From NCBI GenBank assembly GCA_029931535.1, contig JAQPZY010001638.1, forward strand, positions 4,960,001-5,024,000: a stretch of 64,000 nt of DNA. The letters are read 5' to 3'. Positions 1-11,464 of the stretch are shown in pieces (the first letter of the stretch is position 1; every line of letters starts with the position of its first letter). The position numbers were made by a program, and so were the translations under genes. Below the pieces are notes generated by a model. That model was not told the origin of the DNA, searched no databases, and was given only the letters and a program-made list of their open reading frames with translations. The stretch is from Margaritifera margaritifera (Eukaryota > Mollusca > Bivalvia > Unionida > Margaritiferidae).

Positions 1-606
1 TACATTGTGAGAACATTGGTTATTACATACCCATTTATATTACATAGTTGATCCTGGTGTTTGATACAGATGTTCAATTCATAATTCCATATTGCACATC
101 TAGATTAGAACTATTTAGGTATTTTCAGTGACATCAAATTATTGATATTCTGAAATCAAACTTTTATAAATGCTAAATTGTTTTGAATTCCATTCATGGT
201 ACAGATCAAATATTCAGAAAACATCAAAGATGGGATATATAATAAATATAAAACTGCATTTGTATTTTGTTCAGAGTTCAGGGAAAAGAACTAGTTTCAT
301 ATGGCATTTGAATACATTTTAATCTCATGGCCTCAATGTATCCCGATGCCATACCAACCTTGTTCTTTCTGCTGACTTGAAACAAATATTTGTATAGTTT
401 TATGCATTCAAGTCCTAACACAGGCAAGAATTAAAAGATGATCTGAAATCTGTTACAGTGAGAAACTATAAACAAAGACTCAACAACAAAAGTTGAAGTT
501 TAAGCATGTTCATTCATGATGAATAATCACAAAAATTTGTCAAGTCATCAAAAAATTCAACCAAGAGAGTACTATGAAATTTATGACAGGGATTCAATAC
601 TGTACA

Positions 607-690
<84 letters not shown>

Positions 691-910
691 TCCAGTGATT
701 CAACTCTAACCATTAAACATTCTTGTCAAAAGCATGTATATCAAGTGAATCTAATCACTTTGACATTATTGTTAGGTGTATGTACATTGAGTGAATTATT
801 TAAAAAAAACAGAACCCCAAAACAGAATAATTGGAATTGATGACAACACATTTTTCATACTCAATCAAAGAATGCAAAATCATAAAAAATAATTTTTTTC
901 AAATGTGGCA
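1..910. other. AT-rich flank downstream of the sacsin-like gene
   Basis: I see no gene here. The stretch is AT-rich, with frequent stops in all frames and no recognisable protein. It holds the (TA)n tract listed separately and leads into the 50-bp minisatellite. Confidence 0.7.
613..686. repeat. (TA)n microsatellite
   Basis: An almost pure TA dinucleotide run of about 37 units. A 60-codon open frame rich in Tyr and Ile crosses it only because the repeat lacks stops in that frame. Confidence 0.97.
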
Positions 911-1760
911 AATATAGAGCTATGTACAGTGAAGATCATGGACAGTACAAGGTTCAAGTAAATATATAGCTGTGTACAATGAAGATCATGGACTGTACAA
1001 GGTTCAAGTAAATACAGAGCTGTGTAGAATGAAGATCATGGACTGTACAAGGTTCAAGTAAATATAGAGCTGTGCAAAATGAAGATCATGGACTGTACAA
1101 GGTTCAAGTAAATATAGAGCTGTGCAAAATGAAGATCATGGATTATACAAGGTTCAAGTAAATATAGAGCTGTATAACATGAAGATCATGGACTGTACAA
1201 GGTTTACGTAAATATAGAGCTGTATAAAATGAAGATCATGGACTGTACAAGGTTCAAGTACATATAGAGCTGTATAAAATGAAGATCATGGACTGTACAA
1301 GGTTCAAGTAAATACAGAGCTGTGTAGAATGAAGATCATGGACTGTACAAGGTTCAAGCAAATATAGAGCTGTGTACAATGAAGATCATGGACTGTACAA
1401 GGTTCAAGCAAATATAGATCTGTGTACAATGAAGATCATGGACTGTACAAGGTTCAAGTAAATACAGAGCTGTGTACAATGAAGATCATGGACTGTACAA
1501 GGTTCAAGTAAATACAGAGCTGTGTACAATGAAGATCATGGACTGTACAAGGTTCAAGTACATATAGAGCTGTATAAAATGAAGATCATGGACTGTACAA
1601 GGTTCAAGTAAATACAGAACTGTGTACAATGAAGATCATGGACTGTACAAGGTTTAAGTAAATATAGAGCTGTGTAAAATGAAGATCATGGACTGTACAA
1701 GGTTCAAGCAAATATAGAGCTGTGTACAATGAAGATCACTTACTGTACAAAGTTCAGGTA
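911..1760. repeat. 50-bp minisatellite, about 17 copies
   Basis: Seventeen head-to-tail units of exactly 50 bp, with the core GAAGATCATGGACTGTACAA followed by GGTTCAAGTA. Unit length does not drift: the same phrase recurs in the same column across the whole block. Variation is by substitution, mostly at TGTGTACAAT versus TGTATAAAAT and at TACAGAGC versus TATAGAGC. The first and last units are the most diverged. No protein, TIR or direct-repeat-and-spacer pattern is present. Confidence 0.97.
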
Positions 1761-1904
1761 AAAGACAATTTCTAAAAATGTGTACAATGGTCAAAGTACT
1801 TTTTTTGGAGATAAAGTTAATTTCCACTATAAAAAAAAATAATTCACTTTTTGATCACATGTCCATCCTCTGTTGTTTTTGTACAAGACAAAAACAACTA
1901 CAGC

Positions 1905-2375
1905 TATGATGAAACAGATGAGACACATAGGTCTATGAAACAACATTCACATTGAATTTCATCAGAATATATTGAATTGCTGAGATATGATGATTACAAG
2001 CAACAGCCTATGTAGAGATATGAAGTTGATTGAAAAGGGCCCTAACAAATAACTCTGTCCAAAATAAAGCAGATAAGACAAAACTGATAATACACACATC
2101 TAGGTCTAAGAGACAATGCTTTTACAAAATTCAATCAGAATATGCTTAATGGTTCTTGAGCTATACTGACTGCAAAGCAACATTACAAGTTTCCATGTAT
2201 ATACACAAATTTGCCTGAAAAGGGGAATAACTCTATTTAAAATGGAGTAGACAAAGCTAAACCTGCAAAAGGCACATGCAAGTCTATGAGACAATGTTCA
2301 TACCAGAGTGCATCAGAATATGTTGAATGGTTTTTGAGCTATGCTGGTTACAAGCAACATCCCATATGAAGATAT
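1905..2375. repeat. Diverged tandem repeat, about 3 copies of about 177 bp
   Basis: Three diverged copies are anchored on the phrases TCTATGAGACAATG (about 1931, 2104 and 2283) and CATCAGAATATGTTGAATGG, each followed by GAGCTATRCTGRTTACAAGC. Long monomers of this kind, which read like degenerate text, recur in this window at 10.6-11.4 and 46.2-48.1 kb with different sequences. Confidence 0.8.
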
Positions 2376-2640
2376 TAAGTTAAAAAAGTGGCGCACTATC
2401 TTTAGTTAACTATACACTATTGCAAAAATGTGAAAAAATATATAATATCTAAAATTTCAAAGAACAAAGATTGCTATACACTATGACATACATTTTATGA
2501 CATACATTTTATGACAGTTTGAAAATATTGTAAACATATTTGATACAGCAAAGAAAACAACTTTAGGACTTGTATAAACAAAGGTCATGTGGGCAAAATC
2601 AATTTACAGTCAAACATTGCAAAGAAAACTCTATAATCTG

Positions 2641-2732
<92 letters not shown>
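2641..2732. repeat. (CA)n microsatellite
   Basis: An uninterrupted CA dinucleotide run of about 45 units. Confidence 0.98.
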
Positions 2733-2733
<1 letters not shown>

Positions 2734-3376
2734 TAATGTGTTCACACCAAAGTTCTAATCCAAAATCATGAAATCTGTTGAAATGTATGAAATCATGTCA
2801 CTTTTTTTCTGAAGAAATATTTTGTCAGATCTGCCATACATACAGGAATACTGACCCTTGTATATACAAAAATGTACATGAAATTTGTAAGCTTCATAAA
2901 GTAAAAGGAATATGTACATAGTTCCATCAAATATAAGATACCAAAAAATGCTGATTAAAAAACACTGAATAATCTTTCTGAGCTAATCAGAAGATAACAC
3001 AGAGCCTACTTCTCAGAACAACTGTAATGTTTTCATCACTGTCATCCTAGAAACAGAAATATAGATGCTAACTAATCAATGATTGTACAGTTACACAACA
3101 ATGAATATATATAAAGAATATTTACACTTGCTGTCTTTATACAAGAAAAATTCGTCAGAAAGATGATAATCCTGTGATTGATGCCTGCCAAATTTGTTCA
3201 CTAGCCCAGCGAACCTAATGTAGCTTCAAAAATTACTAGTCCACAGAAGATTTTAGTAGTCCACAAAAAGCTGGTACCTTAAAATTTGTGGTACATTCTG
3301 GTCAGATATATGAACTTCTCCTTTGCAGCACAGGAATCTAATGTTCTATCTTTAAATTAGGCCAAGAATATAAAAT
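2733..3376. other. Gene-free flank
   Basis: AT-rich sequence with no open frame, repeat or RNA gene that I can support. Confidence 0.6.
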
Positions 3377-3579
3377 TACTGTATATACTCACGTATAAGC
3401 CGATACTAACTGTAAATTGCATAGATCTGCCATTGCAGATCTGGGTCTATGCAGTTTTTAAGGATTAATCAGTAGAAGAAGCAACATAGACCCTGATCTG
3501 CCGGCACAAATATGCGATGGCAGATCAGGGTCTATGTTGTTTGCATTTGAACCCAGCCTATACACGTGTATATACAGTA
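3377..3579. mobile_element. Palindromic MITE, copy A, with terminal inverted repeats
   Basis: A 203-bp non-autonomous element. Its ends form an imperfect inverted repeat of about 20 bp: TACTGTATATACTCACGTATA on the left, and TATACACGTGTATATACAGTA on the right. Inside are hairpin arms built on GATCTGCC...GGCAGATC, flanked by the pair CATAGACCCTGATC and GATCAGGGTCTATG. Two relatives, B at 5.0 kb and C at 60.2 kb, share the arms and the TATACTTGCTTATAAG-type end. No coding capacity. The target-site duplication is not clear. Confidence 0.85.
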
Positions 3580-4221
3580 CTCTGGTAAATGCCAAGGTGT
3601 TTAGGCATTGATCAGGGTAGTTCTTAATTCTATGCCCATTTCAGAGGCAGAATATTAGATTCATGTGGGTCACAGTCACAACACACAAAACATGTGGTGT
3701 GTTGTGAGGGCAAACATTTTCAAAACTAAATAGCCAATCAGATCTTGTGTGATCTAGTCCTGGTAATTAAGATGCTTGACCATCACATTTGTGTACAAAA
3801 GTGAAACTTCTCCATAAACAGATACATAACTGGTGATATCCTGTTATGTGAATTGGAATTTAGTTATTTTTACAGTTTCTTGCTGCAACTGGATGGACCA
3901 TATAGTATCTATTTCTTTGTTATGTTTTGTTTTCTTCCACTTGTCCAACCTACAAGCAAATGGACTAGAGTAAATGCTGAACCCTGTAATCAATTTCCTG
4001 TGTAAACCATACATTGTTTACTTAGATATAAATTATATTCCTTCATGATGATTTTTTTGTTTTGACCCATGTTTTAAATTTGTCTTTCTATATTCACTTA
4101 AAGCAGCTGATAATAGTACATGCATGCAAATTGAGAGATAAATTGTATAATTTGTTGCAGACAGGAGGTGAGAAGAGGATGGAAGGTATATTCCATACCT
4201 TCCATAAATGCCATATATATT
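3580..4221. other. Gene-free flank and distal 3' region
   Basis: No gene seen. There is a small palindrome near 3678-3715 (CACAACACAC against GTGTGTTGTG). The part near 4000-4221 lies just past the sacsin-like gene's likely cleavage sites. Confidence 0.5.
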
Positions 4222-4223
4222 TA

Positions 4224-4265
4224 TGGCAAATAAATGCCATAAATATATATGGCATTTATTTGCCA
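4224..4265 (-). promoter_or_regulatory. Perfect 17-bp stem-loop in the sacsin-like 3' UTR
   Basis: The left arm TGGCAAATAAATGCCAT (4224-4240) is the exact reverse complement of the right arm (4249-4265), with an 8-nt AT loop. In the minus-strand transcript it starts about 100 nt past the stop codon. An AATAAA hexamer lies inside an arm (complement of 4255-4260). Neighbouring bases carry further partial copies of the same ATGGCATTTAT phrase, so alternative pairings are possible. Confidence 0.7.
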
Positions 4266-4274
4266 AGATTTATT
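4255..4274 (-). terminator. Candidate polyadenylation signals for the sacsin-like gene
   Basis: Two AATAAA hexamers lie on the minus strand, at 4269-4274 and 4255-4260, about 95 and 110 nt downstream of the stop at 4369. The second sits inside the 17-bp stem. Which one is used cannot be read from the sequence. Confidence 0.55.
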
Positions 4275-4368
4275 TTTCAATATGGCACAAAAGTGTTTTT
4301 TTTTTTTTTTTGTTGTTTTTTTTATCATGATGCTGCATGTCACAGCTTGACATACTACACACTCATAA

Positions 4369-4653
4369 TTATCTCAATATTTCATCCACCAAATTCAAAA
4401 TTTGTGTTGTCATCTCACAAGCTTTTTTTGAATGATCTCTTGTAAAGTAATCTGCTGGAATAGATGGGGCAGAAAATCGGTCTGGGTATCTCATACGTGT
4501 ATGTTCCCCGACATGGGCCTGAAGTTGTCTTGCAATCTCAAGGAGGTGGACATTACTCAATCCACTGGCAATTGAGTCTAGTTGGTGACTGTATTGTGGA
4601 ACATTGTTTCCATTAATAGCAAATCTTGCTCCTTTTAGTGACTTCTCTGCAGC
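4369..4653 (-). CDS. SACS: Sacsin-like protein, last exon: C-terminal HEPN domain
   Basis: The terminal coding exon of 95 codons, with TAA at 4369-4371. The acceptor is the AG at 4654-4655 (TTTCAG then GCTGCAGAG) in phase 0. It joins the 19058 donor to make WVCYQCHQ followed by AAEKSLKGA, the continuous second helix of a HEPN domain as found at the C terminus of sacsin. The exon continues through a QLQAHVGEHTRMRYPDR stretch to the helix ending NLVDEILR. In sacsin this domain dimerises and binds nucleotide (family knowledge). It follows the J domain, as in vertebrate SACS. A TTG within the exon opens a frame at 4560, but the phase-matched splice makes this an internal continuation and not a separate gene. 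Confidence 0.9.
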   Translation of the reverse strand, partial: AAEKSLKGARFAINGNNVPQYSHQLDSIASGLSNVHLLEIARQLQAHVGEHTRMRYPDRFSAPSIPADYFTRDHSKKACEMTTQILNLVDEILR

Positions 4654-5035
4654 CTGAAATCACATAGTATATGATTTAATTAATAATCTACAATATTATG
4701 GACATCAGTTAATGTGAAGTTATCGTTATTCATAGTTATCATCCATGAATTTGGAACTGTATTCCCTCACAAAACTATATTTAAATATGACATTTTTGTT
4801 CGTTGTAGCTTGTAACTATGTAATATGATTGTCTTGCCAACAAAATCTACCCAGATCATCCAGTTTAGGTTATTTCCTTTTTGAAAACCCTGGGTGTTGC
4901 GGGCTAATAATAGCATTGATTACACCAAGGTTGCATCTAGGTTATTTTTAAAAATGGGGGCCAAGCAAGCGAGGTAGAGGGCTTAGTTGTCATTATGAAA
5001 AACTTACTGGAAATGAAGACTGTATTGAGAAAAAA

Positions 5036-5350
5036 ATACTGTCTATACTCAATTATAAGTAGATTCCAACTGCAAACAGTATAGACCCTGATCTGCCATT
5101 GCATAATGCACTGGCAGATCAGGGTCTATGTTGTTTGCTCTACTTGCTTATAAGTTGAGTTCTACTACAAACAACATAGACCATGATCTGCTGTCACATA
5201 ATGCACTGGCAGAATCAGGGTCAATGTTGCTTATTCTACTGATTACTCCTAACAAACTGTAAAGATCCAGATCTGCCAGAACATTATGCAATGGCAGATC
5301 TGGGTCTGTGCAGTTTGCAGATGGACTAGACTTATAAGCAAGTACATATA
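5036..5350. mobile_element. Composite palindromic MITE, copy B (three hairpin units)
   Basis: Same family as 3377-3579. Three successive hairpins are present. Their arms are GACCCTGATCTGCC/GGCAGATCAGGGTC, then GACCATGATCTGC with its partner, then CCAGATCTGCC/GGCAGATCTGGGTC, each with a loop of about 20 bp containing CATAATGCA. The ends are CTATACTCAATTATAAGTAG on the left and ACTTATAAGCAAGTACATATA on the right. An internal TACTTGCTTATAAGTTGAG end suggests two elements fused or one inserted in the other. No coding capacity. Confidence 0.8.
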
Positions 5351-5747
5351 GCATCATTAGGCTGCCAACTATATGCAGGCATTGCTTCACATTATTGGTC
5401 TGTTTGTGGGAGGGTAATACCACATGTCAATTCAATGTACATGTTGAAAAGTATATATTTCCATGAGAGAACTAGTTTTTCCATCCAAGTTTTCAAGCAC
5501 CAATCAGAAAACCTCCTGTTTCTCATTTATTTCAAACCATGGATGGGTCTTTTTCCAGTTCTCAGTGAAGAAGTATTTTTTTTCCTGGTGCCAATTGTAC
5601 CATTCTGTGGCATATTTTCAACTTTTGCAGGAATTGCACAAGTATGTGTCCTAGATACAGCCCTGTTGCAATAAGTAACTTGCTTTCTGCCGGTTGTAAG
5701 TATGTATTGCAAAGACAAGTAGTTTGGTTGGGTCCAGTACTCTTGCT

Positions 5748-5790
5748 TTAGGTAGACCAGGCTTTAGGTAGACCAGGCTTTAGGTCAGGC
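5748..5790. repeat. Short tandem repeat, about 17 bp x 2-3
   Basis: The unit TAGGTAGACCAGGCTT is repeated, with a partial third copy ending in TAGGTCAGGC. Confidence 0.8.
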
Positions 5791-7554
5791 ACCTTCACCT
5801 GGTAATCAAACAGCGAGAGAACGTGTTCTACACATGGCTTTGCCAACCCTTGACTTAATAATGGGGAGACTGCGTACAGTTGCATGTGTCATACTTAATT
5901 TTTTTGGAGATTGTTTATATCGTGATACTTATGTGTGACAAAAAAGGTGCTAGAAATCACCCTAGCTTATTTACATACTATCTTGTATGCCCCACTTGAA
6001 TTCCTACTTTTTCTTCCTAATTCTGGTGTACAGCTTTGCACAATATTTGTTTTTATTCTTCAGTGGGAGAGTCACAGAATTGTATCATGAAAAGAGGATC
6101 CACCACTGAAGAAATGACACCCCTTGACCCATCAGAGGCATATCCATAAATAGAAGTACTTGGCTAATGTCATTTTAGAAAAACGATGACAAGTGATAGT
6201 AATCAAAGGAAATAAAATCAGTGTATTTAAATGTACCACAATGAAGAATGAAGTTTTCAGACATACATTCATGGAGTTTTACAAGTGACACACCAGCATT
6301 ATTAACACTGTAATCAAATACAAGACTCTTATTGCATTTCAAACATGTTATTGAGATCCTGTTAAAATTTAGCACTTACATAACTCACAACAGATACATG
6401 TGATACTATTTTATAGCTGAAATCTACCTCTTTTGAAAATTTAGAGATTAACAAACAAATTTGGAAACAAAAACATGGCCAAAGGTGAGATATTTATTGA
6501 GGTGTTATAAGTAATTAAGGGATCAAAGGTAGTCAATGCTGGCTTGCGAGTCTTTGGTTAAAAATTGGCCGCCCTTGGCAGAGGTGAGATAAAGAGGAGA
6601 CCGACCATTTTGATTTTTTGTCTTGTTTGTGCTTTTCAAGATGTTTTAAGGGGAATGTTTATGGGCAGCTCTTATCCTTTCATGTCACAATGCCAAAATA
6701 TGAACTTTCTCCCAATGCTAAGTAATATTACAAGTTCAACAATGCTTGGAATCAAAGGTCTTGAGTTTGCATTGTATTTCATGCAAAGTGGATTTTAAGA
6801 ATGTGTATGGGGGAAGAAATGATATCACCAGGCATATACAGACATCATCACATAGGAGAGCCTGTTAGGTGTGAAACTTAATAATCACAATGAATGTCAT
6901 CGGTGGTCACTAGGCAGCAAACTTGTGAAGGAAACTAAAAATGATTGTGGATTTTAGAACAAATCTTTGCAGTGAACTATATGAGATGTACAACTCTTCC
7001 TTTTTCATTTAATTAACAAGACCTCGACTCATATTAATTAATTATTATTGTAACATTTACCATCATAATGTAATTCATGTTCAAAACATGATGTTTTATT
7101 ATAATTGTAAGAGAATACATACTATGGCAAATAATGCACTTGTTTTATTTTTAATCCCCTTAGCATGCATTCAGTTTATATCGATAAAAGTCCTATACTG
7201 ATTTAAAAGACAATCTACTGATCAAAATTGATCAAATGTTTGAAATTTACCAATCTGATGCCCTGGTTGTGTCACATGTAAGCGCAATATTTTACAACAT
7301 AATCTTATGTTGGGTTTTCATTTGAATATACATGCAAAAATACTTCTACTTCTCTGAATTATATTAGTATCATAAACCCTACTTTGAAGTCTGGTATTAT
7401 GCACTTTGAGAATCACTTAAAAACTTCATATTTCATTGGCCAGATTTGTGTTTTTGAAACATATTTGCTCTCCTCCCCCCCCCCCAACACACACACTAAA
7501 AAAAAAGTAAGTAAAAAAGAATTGTAGAAAACTTTTAACAGTTTCAATAATGGA

Positions 7555-7780
7555 TTGAAAATCAGGTCATCTATGCTGCATACAAACATGCATACCAAAT
7601 TTTATTTGTCTATCTCAAGTGGTTTTTGCTGAGTTGTGCTTACAAGGTTTTTATCTTAAAATGTCTTAGTAAGAGTCCCACAGAGATAGTAACATTCTAC
7701 TGGCTGAAAAGAACTTCCAGAAATCCACAATAAGCCTGCTTCTTTTGTCCTTTTATTTTTCCTAACTGTTGAATATTTAA
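7555..7780. repeat. Leader-type dispersed repeat fragment
   Basis: Phrases here recur elsewhere in the window. GCATACCAAATTTTATTTGTC followed by a TCTCAAGTGGTTTT-like run matches 9050-9090. The AGAGTCCC...CTACTGGC...AAGAACTTCCAG...AAATCCACAATAAG block matches 9460-9530 and 51870-51950. This looks like a detached leader of the 145-bp repeat element listed below. Confidence 0.65.
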
Positions 7781-8419
7781 ATAGCTCCAACATACCACAA
7801 TTGATAATACCAATATTTTGTTACATGTTCAAATTAACAAGTTCATAAGATACCCGCAAATGCAGTATAAAATTCTCTTTCATGGCTTTTGATCCTGTAA
7901 CTGATATTATGGAAAGAAGATAAATGAACTTATCTCAGACAATGTTAAGATATACCCACATGCTAAGTTTGGTTAAATATAATATAATTTTTTTGTGGAA
8001 AGAGTCCCATGTTATTGAGTTGGCATTATTCAAGGTATTCTTTAGATATATCCATAAAGTAGGTTTGATAAAAATCCATTCATACTTGTTAGAGTTATCA
8101 AGCTCACAAGCAAGTACAGCAAAAAACACAATCCAAGACCTTTTACCTTAAATCAATGTCTGATTGCTAACTGTCAACTTGGTCCTTAGAATGAATGTAA
8201 GAATGCTAACAATCAACTTGTTTATTGGAATTCAACTAAATACAAAGTCTGGTAAAAATTTATTTGTATATGTATAAGTCACTGTTTCCATGAGTTCAAT
8301 AAAATACAAATGCAAGCAATCACCGCTGACTAGACACCAAGGTGAATTATGTATGGTTTTCAACTCCTTCACAAAGGTGTGATATGCTTGTGTTAGAACC
8401 AATTACATATTGCAAGAAG

Positions 8420-9005
8420 TAATTTAGATAAATTGCCACCATTCATGCACGAGGAGTAGTGATAACAAGATTTTTGAGATGGCCACTGTGGTGCAATGTT
8501 TGAGAACAGATGAGTACCATTTTCATTCAGAACCAGCTACATTGCTGTAGTGTTTAAATGAAAACACTACATAAATACATAAGAATTTTAGTGAAAACTC
8601 CGTTTTGATATGACCATACATTCAGGAGAAGTGGTGATAATAAGATTTTCAAGATGGCCACTGCGGGTGTCATACTGTATGTCAGATTGGTACAATTTTC
8701 ATTTTGGACCAACTACACATCCCAAGAAGCCTTTTAATGAAAACCATGTTAATATGACCATCTGTTCAGGAGTAGTAGTGACAAGATTTTCCACATAGCC
8801 ACCATGATGGCCATATTGGATGTCAGATCAGCACCATTTTTATTTAGGACCAACTCCAACTAGACATCATCAAACTCTTTTATTAAAACCCCATGCTGAT
8901 ACATGTACCACCATTCATATTCAGGAGTGGTGAGAATAATAGGTTTTCATGATGGCCACACTGGCTATTTCATGGCACCATTTTCATTTTGATCTGACTA
9001 GACCT
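8420..9005. repeat. 145-bp tandem repeat family, cluster 1 (about 4 copies)
   Basis: Units of about 145 bp begin near 8428, 8608, 8751 and 8898. They carry the ordered phrases GATATGACCATCCATTCAGG, ACAAGATTTTCAAGATGGCC, GGCCATATTGGATGTCAGAT, CACCATTTTCATTTAGGACC and CAACTAGACATCATAAGAAG. The same monomer forms clusters 2 (9.55-10.2 kb) and 3 (52.0-53.2 kb). Substitutions and small indels separate all copies. No conserved reading frame runs through the monomers. Confidence 0.9.
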
Positions 9006-9339
9006 TGGGATGAATATGTGTGTAACCTAAAATCTAAGTAGGTAATCTATATATGCATACTAAATTTCATTTGTCTACCTCGAGTTGTTTTGGCTTAATC
9101 CAGGTATAACAGGATTATATAGGAAGTAGAAAACCTATGTGGTCATGAGCGAAAATTTTACATAAGGTTCTGCTCTGGAGTTTTACATTTTTGCAAAGGG
9201 CTGAAAATTTAAAGAAAAGGTATCCCATTGATTTTTCCAACAGGTAAACCTTGTTATAAATGGGGAATGTGTATATATAACGGAAGATATAATGAAGCTG
9301 CAGTTTTCTTTATTTTGATATCTGGATGATAGGGCCCAG

Positions 9340-10200
9340 GGTCAATTTGGGTTTCAGAGTACACAGCTAGGTCTTACTTCTGATGTGCATCTCATAGAAA
9401 ACTGCTCTCTGGGCATAGCTAGTTTTGCCTCCTGAACTTTTAGAGGTAAATTACTAAAAAAAGAGTCCCTCAAAGGAAATGATGCTCTACTGGCCAAAAA
9501 GAATTTCCAGGAATTCAAGATAAGACCATTTCTTCTTTTCAACTGCTGAGTGTTGTGGCATCATATTGGAAGTCAGATTGTCACCATTTTCATTTATGAC
9601 CAACAAGACTTCATAAGAAGTCGTTCAGTGAAAACCCCATGCTGATATGACCATTCATTCAAGAGTAGTGATAACAAGATTTTCAAGATGGTCACTGTGG
9701 TGGCCATATTGGACACGTATCAGCACCATTTTCATTTATGACCAACTAGACATCATAAGAAGTCTTTCAGTGAAAGCCCCATGCTGAATTGACCATTCAT
9801 TCAGGAGCAGTGATAACAAAATTTTCAAGATGGCTACTGTGGTGGCTATAATGGATATCTGAGTAGCACCATTTTCATTTAGGACCAACTAGGCATTGTA
9901 AGAAGTCATTTAGTAAAAAGTCCATGTTGATACAACCATCCATTCAGGAGGAGTAGCCATAACAAGATTTTCAAGATGGACACTGTGGTGGCCATATTTG
10001 ATGTGCAAGCAGAATCTATTTCATTTAGGACCACCTAGACATCATAAGAAGTCCTTTGGTGAAAACCCAATGGCAATATTACCATCCATTCAGGAGGAGT
10101 AGCGATAACAATGTTTTCAAGATGGCAGCTGTGGTGGATATGTTGGATGTCCAAGTGGCACCATTTTTATGCTAAACCTCCAAGTATTTAATGAGCATCA
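9340..10200. repeat. 145-bp repeat family, cluster 2 with leader
   Basis: A leader of about 200 bp (9340-9550: GAGTACACAGCTAGGTCTTA, then GAATTTCCAGGAATTCAAGA) is followed by about 5 monomers of 142-144 bp (anchors near 9643, 9785, 9929 and 10072). The leader recurs in front of cluster 3 (51.87 kb), alone at 63.0 kb, and in part at 7.68 kb. Leader plus tandem core is the architecture known from non-autonomous bivalve repeat elements (the CvE/pearl type). That comparison is by structure only. Confidence 0.85.
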
Positions 10201-10589
10201 ATAACAAACTGGTGCTAATGGATGGATGGACAACAAATAACAGACCATCCCATAAGCTGTTCTGGTTTATGACCCGTAGAGCTAAAAATATAAGATGATA
10301 ACTTTTTAAAATAATTTTTTAATATTTTAAAATTTCATAAGAGCACTTTCAGAATAGTACACTGATTATTCATTTATGTATTTCAATGACAGGCAAAGTC
10401 AGTGAACTTTGTACTACTTGAAGTATATTTCCCCAGCTCACAGAAGCAGTTATTATCATCAGCTGTCTGCTTTCAGACAGCTCAGTTTTTCCTAATAGTG
10501 ATTCAAATTAATGTCAACCCAAGTACTTGAAAGACACGTAGATGTATGTTAACATTCTCTAGATTGTTAGAGTTGTAGAGCAAAAACTT

Positions 10590-11450
10590 TCCCAACTTTC
10601 AACAGTGTTCCAAAACCCCTGGAGCTAAAACTAAGCTTTTTTTGTTGTAAGGGTGTGGTACTAATAGAGATGTATACAATCATCTAGTTTGAACCAATGT
10701 TAGTGAATCATGAAATATGGTTCACAGTGACCTATTTTTGTGATGAATGTGCATCCCCTCAGAAGTTTCAGATTGCAGGTACACTGTGTAAACAGGGTGC
10801 AAAAAAACCGACTTGATAATGATCTACCAGTAAATGCAAAAACTTAACATAAAGCAGTAAAATGTGAAATGTAGCTTATGGTGACCTTTTGTTGTATGGA
10901 TGTGTTTACTAACAGAGATGCATACAATCACCAAGTCTGATGATTCTAGTATGAACAGAGCTTGAGAAATAAAAATGAAAACAAAAAATAACCAAGTCAG
11001 TGAAGCATAAAATATGGGTCACCTAGACCTACTTTTGTGATGAGATTGTAGTGCTCATCAAGATGCATTCTGTAACCAAGTTTCATGAATCTAGGCACAA
11101 CAATATATATACAGGATGCAAGAAAACCTATTTGATCATGAGCTAAATGGAGAATTTAAACTAAGCCAGTCAAATGTAAAATATAGGTCACATTGATCTT
11201 TTTGTTGTAAGGATGTGGTACTAATCTTGTTTGATGATTTAAGCATGAACAGATCTTGAGAAATAAACTTAAACACAAAATTTAACCAATGTTAGTAAAG
11301 CATGAAACATGGGTCACAGTGACCTACTTTTATGATGAGTGAGTAGTACTCATCAAGTTCATGTTTCCAGGTATACCAGTATGTATACAGTATGCAAAAA
11401 ACCTGAGCTAAAATGCAAAAACTTAAGCAAGAATGAATAAGTAATGTACA
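10590..11450. repeat. Alternating dimeric tandem repeat, about 5 half-units of about 150 bp
   Basis: Phrases of the type GGTCACAGTGACCTACTTTT recur near 10729, 10880, 11020, 11189 and 11313. They alternate between TTTTGTGATGA and TTTTTGTTGTAAGGATG versions, so the true period is about 300 bp made of two related halves. Each half ends near ATGCAAAAACTTAA. Not coding. Confidence 0.8.
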
Positions 11451-11464
11451 TGTATGTACTCCCG

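Noticed and set aside
516..698. Plus-strand open frame of Tyr/Ile repeats
   Set aside because: It is the (TA)n microsatellite read as protein.
911..1760. CRISPR array
   Set aside because: The 50-bp units abut with no unique spacers, and the DNA is from an animal.
4062..4445. 127-codon plus-strand gene
   Set aside because: It overlaps the HEPN exon and 3' hairpin on the other strand; composition is that of antisense sequence.
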